Shown piece after piece: positions 7,098 to 12,607 of a stretch of 12,607 bases of DNA (positions are counted from its first letter, which is position 1; each line of letters opens with the position of its first letter). This stretch comes from Verrucomicrobiales bacterium. GTDB taxonomy: Bacteria > Verrucomicrobiota > Verrucomicrobiia > Verrucomicrobiales > SLCJ01. The notes under the pieces were generated by a model. That model had not been told where the DNA came from. It did not search any database and saw nothing but the letters and a program-made list of their open reading frames with translations. The translations under genes and the position numbers were made by a program. The stretch spans positions 1 to 12,607 of the forward strand of contig SLCJ01000048.1 of assembly GCA_007125835.1 (NCBI GenBank), given 5' to 3'.

Positions 7098-10031
7098 ATG
7101 AAACACAACCCCACTTTGCTCGCCGCCCTGTGCGGCATCCTTCTGGCATCCCCCACACACGGCGGAGTCGTCGGAATCGATGCCAACGGAACCGACACCT
7201 CACCCGGCGTACTGGATCCGCAATCACGCCAATGGACCGCGATCAATTCATCGTTCGCCCTGGATACCATGAACGTCACCAGCTCGATCTCGGGCGGTGC
7301 GAATGGCTCCCTTGCCGCTCCCCTGCCAATTTTTTCCAATTACCGGCACAACGGAGGCAACAGCACGATCACCGTAACCCTGAACGGGCTTGATGACTCG
7401 CAAACCTACAACTTGGCGGTCATGATGGGGCAGAATGGCTTCGGCGGCCGCGGCGGCACGGCAACAGTCACCACCGCCGGGGCCAGCAACCCGCCGCCCG
7501 CCAGCACCAAGCCGGCCCTTCCCATCGACACCTTTGTCGAGGGAGCCGGGGGGAACTATGTACTTTTCGAGGGCCTGACCACCGGCACCACTCCCGGTCA
7601 GATCACCTTCACCGTGACCAACGGCGCGGATGGAATCGGCATATTCAACGGCTTTGAAATCCAGAACATCGACCCGAATCCGGGCATCCGTGGGCCGGAG
7701 TCGGTGAGTGGCTCATGCAATGGCGAGCCAATCTCACTGGTCGTCAACGTCATCAATACGGCAGACATTGATTATGCGGTGACGGGCACCTCGTACGCGG
7801 GGGCCAACGCAGCCGAATTCAGCGACACCACCAGCACCCCGCTCACCGTGCCTGCCGGCGGATCCGCGCAGATCGTGGTGGACTTCACGCCGACCACCGG
7901 TGGCACCGCGACTGCCACCCTAGCCTTGGCGACCGACGACCCGGAACGACCGAGTGTCGATGTGCCATTGTCGGTGGCCGTCCAGGATCCGGCGGTGTTC
8001 GTCAGTAGCGCAAATCTCGATTTCGGCTCGTTCATTGTACCACCGGGTCCTACTTCCGCCGTGTTTGAAATCGATAACTTCGGGTTCACCACAGCGCTCA
8101 CGCTTGGCAATCCGCAAATCACCGGGACCGGCGCGGCGGCTTTCAGCGTGACCAGCCTGCCCGCATCAATCGCGGCCAATGACTTCGATGAGGTTGAAGT
8201 CACTTTTGATCCGGCGGTGCCGGGCGTCTATCAGGCCGAGCTTTCGCTCGACACCAACGACCCATTCAATCCGACGGTAACGGTGAACCTGAGCGGCATG
8301 GTGTTCGGCGGCGGCACTCCGAAGCTGCAATGGGGCTTCGATTTCACCTCAGGCACGGTCCAATCGAACGGCAGCTTGGTGCTCGACGACTCGGGATCGA
8401 ACAACTTCGGCCTGCTCCTCGCCCCCGGTTCCGGAGTCGGAGGCACCTACACCGCCGACATCCCAACCGCTGGAAGCGGGGTCGGACAGGCACAGAACGT
8501 CACCGGCATTGGCTCGCTCGATGTCACCGGAGCGGTCGGCGTCAGCACTGGCAGCGGAGCGTTTAGCGGCCAATCCCCCAATGGACTCACCGCCGCGGAA
8601 ATCGAGGCCGCCGGTGGTTTGACCTATGAGGTCTGGGTCAAGAATGTCAGTGCCGGCTCCGCCGCAAGAGCGTTTCTGGTGTCTCTTGGCGCAATGCACG
8701 GGATCGGGGTCCAACCCGGCATCGGGGTCCACTTTTTTTATGGTGATAACGGCAGCGTCTTCCTGGCACCACCCACGCCGGTCGATACCACCGAATGGAC
8801 CCACGTCGCCGGTGTGATGGTGGTCAAGCCGGGGACCGGTGCCCGGGAATTCAGCCGGATCAGGCTCTATGTGAACGGTGTGCCTGTCGCGGAAAACCCC
8901 ACCGGCAGGGTCTTTCCATGGTTCCTGACACGTGGTGCCGGCATCGGCAAACATCCGGTGGTCAATGCCAACCCTGCCGACGGTTTGATCTATGAACCAC
9001 GCATCACGTTGGGCACGCTTACGCCCGCCGAGTTCACCGTGGTGGCTCCGGCGGCGGGAATTTTCGCGCCCACCGAAGTCGCAGCGACCACCAACGGCGG
9101 ATTTCTTCCCATCGATATCGAGGTGGAAAACACTTCTGCCGCCGCACGCGCCCTAACTACCCCCACATTCTCCGGCCCTGGGGCGGAGTTTTTCTCCGTG
9201 TGGAATTTCCCCAGCATGTTGGCTCCGGGAGAGCGCGCTGTGATTGAAATTGATTTCGACGCCCAGGCATCCGGCGGCGGCACCTTCGCCCCCACCATGA
9301 CCATCCACTCGGACGATCCCGTCCGCCCGGCCTTTGAGGTGGCGCTGACGGTCGAGGTGTTTGACCCGGGGATGGTCCTCGCCACGTCCAGCCTCGATTT
9401 TGGTGCCTTAACCGGCCCGGGAACAGACACACGCAACATCCTGGTGACCAATACAGGCGGGAATCTCGACCTGGTTCTGAGCAATCCACAACTCACCGGC
9501 ACCGGGGCCTCCGCCTACAATGTGACCCTGCCCGACCCGATCGCTCCTGGCGACAGTGGAGTAATCGAGGTCACTTTCCTGCTTGCCGCGATCGGCGACT
9601 TCCCGGCGGAGTTGGCATTCGACACCAATGATCCGTTCAATCCCTCCGCGACAGTGAATCTTACCGGCGAGGTGACAGCCCTGTTGGCCGGATACGCCGC
9701 ATGGGCGGAACTATGGGTCGATGGCCAGGCGGCGGACCTCGATTTCGACCACGATGGCATTCCAAATGGCATCGAGTTTTTCATGGGCAATACCACGCCC
9801 GGGTTCACTCCGAATCCGCAGCCCGGCCCGGGCCGCACCATCACCTGGCCGAAAGGCGCGGACTATCCCGGAACCTATGGCACCGATTACCACCTCGAAA
9901 CATCCGCCGACCTCGCCACTTGGGAAACTGTTCCCGGGGACCAGGTTACAATCGAAGATACAAGCATCAGCTATACGTTACCTTTGGAAGGACCCGTGAA
10001 GTTTGCAAGGCTTGTGGTGATCATACCGTAG
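7098..10031 (+). CDS. Secreted choice-of-anchor D / LamG multidomain protein
   Basis: The 977-residue product starts with a Sec signal peptide (MKHNPTLLAALCGILLASPTHG; cleavage near residue 22). Residues about 22-198 form a beta-rich region of jelly-roll character. Two ASH-type (choice-of-anchor D) Ig-like domains follow at about 199-296 and 297-407, recognised by SSANLDFGS, ITGTGAAAFSV and LDTNDPFNPTVTVNLSG. A LamG-like domain lies at about 409-648 (LTYEVWVKN, TEWTHVAGVMVV, RIRLYVNGVPV). Two further ASH domains lie at about 649-754 and 755-860 (SSLDFGALTG, DTNDPFNPSATVNLTGEV). An EF-hand-like loop lies at 882-893, and the tail with YHLETSADLATWETV and KFARLVVIIP is common in verrucomicrobial exported proteins. 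There is no PEP-CTERM signal and no catalytic motif. LamG and ASH domains bind carbohydrate or protein or act as spacers, so an adhesion or glycan-binding role is likely. No clear Shine-Dalgarno precedes the ATG. Confidence 0.9.
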   Translation: MKHNPTLLAALCGILLASPTHGGVVGIDANGTDTSPGVLDPQSRQWTAINSSFALDTMNVTSSISGGANGSLAAPLPIFSNYRHNGGNSTITVTLNGLDDSQTYNLAVMMGQNGFGGRGGTATVTTAGASNPPPASTKPALPIDTFVEGAGGNYVLFEGLTTGTTPGQITFTVTNGADGIGIFNGFEIQNIDPNPGIRGPESVSGSCNGEPISLVVNVINTADIDYAVTGTSYAGANAAEFSDTTSTPLTVPAGGSAQIVVDFTPTTGGTATATLALATDDPERPSVDVPLSVAVQDPAVFVSSANLDFGSFIVPPGPTSAVFEIDNFGFTTALTLGNPQITGTGAAAFSVTSLPASIAANDFDEVEVTFDPAVPGVYQAELSLDTNDPFNPTVTVNLSGMVFGGGTPKLQWGFDFTSGTVQSNGSLVLDDSGSNNFGLLLAPGSGVGGTYTADIPTAGSGVGQAQNVTGIGSLDVTGAVGVSTGSGAFSGQSPNGLTAAEIEAAGGLTYEVWVKNVSAGSAARAFLVSLGAMHGIGVQPGIGVHFFYGDNGSVFLAPPTPVDTTEWTHVAGVMVVKPGTGAREFSRIRLYVNGVPVAENPTGRVFPWFLTRGAGIGKHPVVNANPADGLIYEPRITLGTLTPAEFTVVAPAAGIFAPTEVAATTNGGFLPIDIEVENTSAAARALTTPTFSGPGAEFFSVWNFPSMLAPGERAVIEIDFDAQASGGGTFAPTMTIHSDDPVRPAFEVALTVEVFDPGMVLATSSLDFGALTGPGTDTRNILVTNTGGNLDLVLSNPQLTGTGASAYNVTLPDPIAPGDSGVIEVTFLLAAIGDFPAELAFDTNDPFNPSATVNLTGEVTALLAGYAAWAELWVDGQAADLDFDHDGIPNGIEFFMGNTTPGFTPNPQPGPGRTITWPKGADYPGTYGTDYHLETSADLATWETVPGDQVTIEDTSISYTLPLEGPVKFARLVVIIP
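9741..9776 (+). other. EF-hand-like calcium-binding loop
   Basis: Residues 882-893 of the LamG/ASH protein read DFDHDGIPNGIE, giving Asp at positions 1, 3 and 5, Gly at 6 and Glu at 12 of a canonical 12-residue loop. The same stretch fits the thrombospondin type 3-like D-x-D-x-D-G-x-x-N pattern. Calcium binding is inferred from the ligand pattern only. Confidence 0.6.
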
Positions 10032-10080
10032 TCTTCGGCGGACTTCAAAGGAATCAGCATTGGTTTCCGGGTTTCTCCAT

Positions 10081-10124
10081 AATCCGGGCATTTTTCAACA
10101 ATCCGCTCGTACACAATAAAAAAC
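10081..10124 (+). promoter_or_regulatory. AT-rich stretch before the glycosidase-like gene
   Basis: The gap 10032-10124 separates two long genes. Its last part, with TTTTTCAAC and ACACAATAAAAAAC, is clearly more AT-rich than the rest of the window, as is the start of the next gene to about 10165. This fits a promoter and untranslated leader, but I cannot place -35 and -10 boxes with confidence. No terminator hairpin was found for the upstream gene. Confidence 0.2.
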
Positions 10125-12607
10125 ATGCCTACCCATATTACGCAAATAAAACAGGAATTTCGTTCGACTGATGTGATCAAAAGCCGGGTGGCTTCCGGCC
10201 TGATCTGGGCCGCATTTCTCTCGATGGCGGCCTCGCCCGCTGCGCAGGCTCAGAAGCCAATGTTCGATCCGGTAATCGACCGGCCCGACGCAGAGTGGTG
10301 CTATGCTGCAAAATCGACGACGGTGATCGGACTTCCCTTTGTTCCGGTACCGGTGCAGGTGACCTATGACGGGGCGATTTACACGCGGCACGCCGAGCTG
10401 GCGTTTTTCCATGGTGATCCACTGGAGCCCCTGATGGCACGCAACAAGACATTCCTCGAAGGCTGGATCCCGGTTGTTCAATACCAGTGGAGCCGGGGCG
10501 GGGTGGACTATCAGGTCGAAATGTTCAGCGCCGAGCTTCCCGAGCTGGGTCGTGGAAATCTGGTGCAGTTCGCCCGCCTCACCATGGAAAATCCGGGAAC
10601 CACACCCGTGACCGGGGTGGTGGCCGCAGGGCTCCGGGGCACCGCCGGGCATTTCCGCCTCGGGCCGGTGCGCCCGCCGGTGGCGCCGCTCACCCGGTTT
10701 TCCATGGAGGATCACCGCGTCCTTCGTGATGGAAGTCTGGTCTATGCGTTCGCCGAAGGAGCCGATCTCCTCGCCGTGCCCGATGCTCCGTATTCGGAAC
10801 CATACACGGCGGTTGAGCATGCCCTGACCGATCGCGCCGAAACCGCGCTGGCGGTATTCCGCCGGACGCTTCAACCCGGTGAACGGTTTTCTGCGGAATT
10901 CGCCATGCCTCGCGTGCCACTTTCCGATCCAGCGCTTTTCGAAACCATCCTGCCATCGGACTATGATCGCCATCGGGCCGATGTCATCCGATTCTGGAAT
11001 GATACCCTCGGCGATACCGCATTCGAGATTCCGGAAGCGCGTGTTCAGGATTCCTACCGCGCGTCCCTAGTCCATCTTCTGTTGGCCAGTCGCGACAATG
11101 GTGGCAAACGCCAGGGCAGCGGCCTGCCCTACGACGACCTTTTTCTGAACGACTACATGGACATGCTGACAGCCTATATCACCGCCGGGCTGCATGAATT
11201 GACTGAGCCGAATGTGGACTGGCTGCAGCGCAAGCAGCACGAGTCGGGCATGTTCATGGACGTGCACAACCGCGGGCGGACCGACTTCGTCACCTCGCAC
11301 GGGCAGGGGGTCTACGCGCTGGCATATCCGGCGCTGGTCACGCGTGATCTCGACTACGCCCGGCGCGTTTATCCCACCATCCGCAAGGGTGCGGAGTTCA
11401 TTATCAACGACCATCGGAATCACAACGAACACGGTTTGCTTCGTCCGTCTGTTCCCTACGATGCGCCGATGCTCACCGGGTATCACACCTGCCACAACTT
11501 GTTCGCTCTCACTGCATTAAGGGCGTCGATCCGGGTTGCGCGCCTGCTGAACGAGACCGCCGATGCTGAAGAGTGGGCCGGGGCCGAGAAGACCTACCGC
11601 GAGGCCATCCTTCGCGCCATCGAGCACACCTTTGAAAAAGAAGGTTACATCCACCCGGCGTTGTATGATTGGACCGCCGGCATGGTACAGGACAATCCAG
11701 CGCTCGGGGTGAATGATTTTCCCGCCCAGGACTGGGAGAACAACCTGCTGGTGTATCCGACCGAGTTGCTGGAACCCGACGACCCACGAGTGGCGGTTAC
11801 GCTCGAAACCATCCGCAGCCGCAAATACCGGGAGGGCGTGATGAGCTACCGCAACGGCATGCACATCCACCAGTATGTCACACTCAACCAGGCACAACAA
11901 TATCGGGCCATTGGCGACCAGCGGCATGCCTTGCTCGACTTGTATCATGTGCTTCTGCACAATGGATCGACGCATGAGGGATTTGAGAATCTGGTCGACC
12001 CATGGTCAACCCGCACGCCGGCCGCGAATTGTCCTCCGCCACACGCCTGGGCCGCCGCCAAGATTGCGCTGTTCATCCGCAACATGATGGTCTGCGAATA
12101 TGGCGGCCAAATGGGCCTATACGAAGATCAGCGCGAACTACATCTGTTCGGCCTTGTTTCGCCCTATTGGGTGAAACCCGGCCAGCGCGTCGCCATTCAC
12201 AATGCACCCACGGAGATGGGGCCGCTGTCCGCATCGCTGACCTTCAGCGATACTGGCGCAGCGCTTGCCGTCGAGCCACAGTTCCACACCGCCCCTCGCT
12301 ATCTTGTGGTGCCGGTTCCCTACCATGTTCAATTGGAGAATTTCACGTCAGACGCCCGGGAAAGCTTTGAGCGCGACGGTATGGTCTATTTCAGCCCCGA
12401 TGTGACTCGCGCCGACTTTGTTTGGAACGAGCGCCCGGCAGTGCATGAAGGGAATTTCCAGGACATCCTCAAAGGCTACCGCAGCGAGTTTGGATTCATT
12501 GTCAAGGACCGCAACTATGACCCTGCACGGGCCGGGCAGCCATTCCTGCTCGACGACGAAAAAGAACATCCGCCTGAGCCCCTGAGCTTCGATTTGGTGC
12601 GGCGCGC
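10125..12607 (+). CDS. Secreted six-hairpin glycosidase-like protein (3' partial)
   Basis: The frame is open for 827 codons and runs off the window without a stop. The N-terminus carries a signal peptide with a hydrophobic stretch (GLIWAAFLSMAA) and cleavage after AQA42. ATG 10125 is the first start after the in-frame stop at 10080, but no Shine-Dalgarno is seen; GTG 10173 would give a more usual 26-residue signal peptide. Residues about 43-278 look like a beta-sandwich. From about 279 a helical region follows with DYMDMLTAYITAGLHEL (343 on), DWENNLLVYPTELL (536 on), THEGFENLVDPW (616 on), RNMMVCEYG and HLFGLVSPYWVKPGQRV. This is the layout of (alpha/alpha)6 six-hairpin glycosidases and resembles uncharacterised planctomycete, acidobacterial and verrucomicrobial proteins. 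I cannot assign a GH family. Acidic residues in DWEN (536-539) and HEGFEN (617-622) are candidate catalytic positions, by inference. Substrate unknown, presumably a polysaccharide. Confidence 0.85.
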   Translation, partial: MPTHITQIKQEFRSTDVIKSRVASGLIWAAFLSMAASPAAQAQKPMFDPVIDRPDAEWCYAAKSTTVIGLPFVPVPVQVTYDGAIYTRHAELAFFHGDPLEPLMARNKTFLEGWIPVVQYQWSRGGVDYQVEMFSAELPELGRGNLVQFARLTMENPGTTPVTGVVAAGLRGTAGHFRLGPVRPPVAPLTRFSMEDHRVLRDGSLVYAFAEGADLLAVPDAPYSEPYTAVEHALTDRAETALAVFRRTLQPGERFSAEFAMPRVPLSDPALFETILPSDYDRHRADVIRFWNDTLGDTAFEIPEARVQDSYRASLVHLLLASRDNGGKRQGSGLPYDDLFLNDYMDMLTAYITAGLHELTEPNVDWLQRKQHESGMFMDVHNRGRTDFVTSHGQGVYALAYPALVTRDLDYARRVYPTIRKGAEFIINDHRNHNEHGLLRPSVPYDAPMLTGYHTCHNLFALTALRASIRVARLLNETADAEEWAGAEKTYREAILRAIEHTFEKEGYIHPALYDWTAGMVQDNPALGVNDFPAQDWENNLLVYPTELLEPDDPRVAVTLETIRSRKYREGVMSYRNGMHIHQYVTLNQAQQYRAIGDQRHALLDLYHVLLHNGSTHEGFENLVDPWSTRTPAANCPPPHAWAAAKIALFIRNMMVCEYGGQMGLYEDQRELHLFGLVSPYWVKPGQRVAIHNAPTEMGPLSASLTFSDTGAALAVEPQFHTAPRYLVVPVPYHVQLENFTSDARESFERDGMVYFSPDVTRADFVWNERPAVHEGNFQDILKGYRSEFGFIVKDRNYDPARAGQPFLLDDEKEHPPEPLSFDLVRR

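Noticed and set aside
10095..10973. Minus-strand open frame of 292 residues opposite the glycosidase-like gene
   Set aside because: It lies opposite a clearly coding frame in GC-rich DNA. Its translation is rich in Arg/His/Gly with no domain, signal or plausible start context.

Overview
The window looks like a chromosomal segment of a Verrucomicrobiota bacterium, probably of the Verrucomicrobiales (Luteolibacter/Haloferula-like). This rests on family content, not on a marker gene: a GC-rich sequence with a PEP-CTERM protein carrying autotransporter-associated beta-strand repeats, a giant pseudopilin-like protein of the Verru_Chthon cassette protein A type, and a choice-of-anchor D/LamG protein whose C-terminal tail is typical of that phylum. 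No tRNA, rRNA, CRISPR array, insertion sequence, phage gene or integrase was seen.

Layout, all on the + strand. (1) 1-2384: the 3' part of a PEP-CTERM beta-strand-repeat surface protein whose start lies before the window. (2) 2385-2598: a gap with one weak hairpin. (3) 2599-6249: a 1216-residue Verru_Chthon cassette protein A homologue with a prepilin-like N-terminus. (4) 6246-7007: a secreted protein of unknown function that overlaps protein A by ATGA and has a strong ribosome binding site, so the two form a translationally coupled pair. (5) 7098-10031: a secreted 977-residue protein with a jelly-roll-like N-terminal region, two ASH (choice-of-anchor D) Ig-like domains, a LamG domain, two more ASH domains, an EF-hand-like loop and a verrucomicrobial C-terminal tail. 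(6) 10125-12607: the 5' part (827 codons, running off the window) of a secreted protein with an apparent beta-sandwich plus (alpha/alpha)6 six-hairpin glycosidase architecture.

Every gene has an export or surface signal: PEP-CTERM, prepilin-like N-terminus or Sec signal peptide (the first gene's own signal lies outside the window). The region therefore reads as a cell-surface/secretion locus, with a pseudopilin-type envelope component, adhesion or carbohydrate-binding proteins and a putative polysaccharide-acting enzyme. The joint function is inference. The most interesting item is the protein A gene, which stands without recognisable cassette partners B, C and D in the window and is coupled instead to an unassigned secreted protein. 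I do not see an unambiguous undescribed defence, mobile or RNA-based system here.
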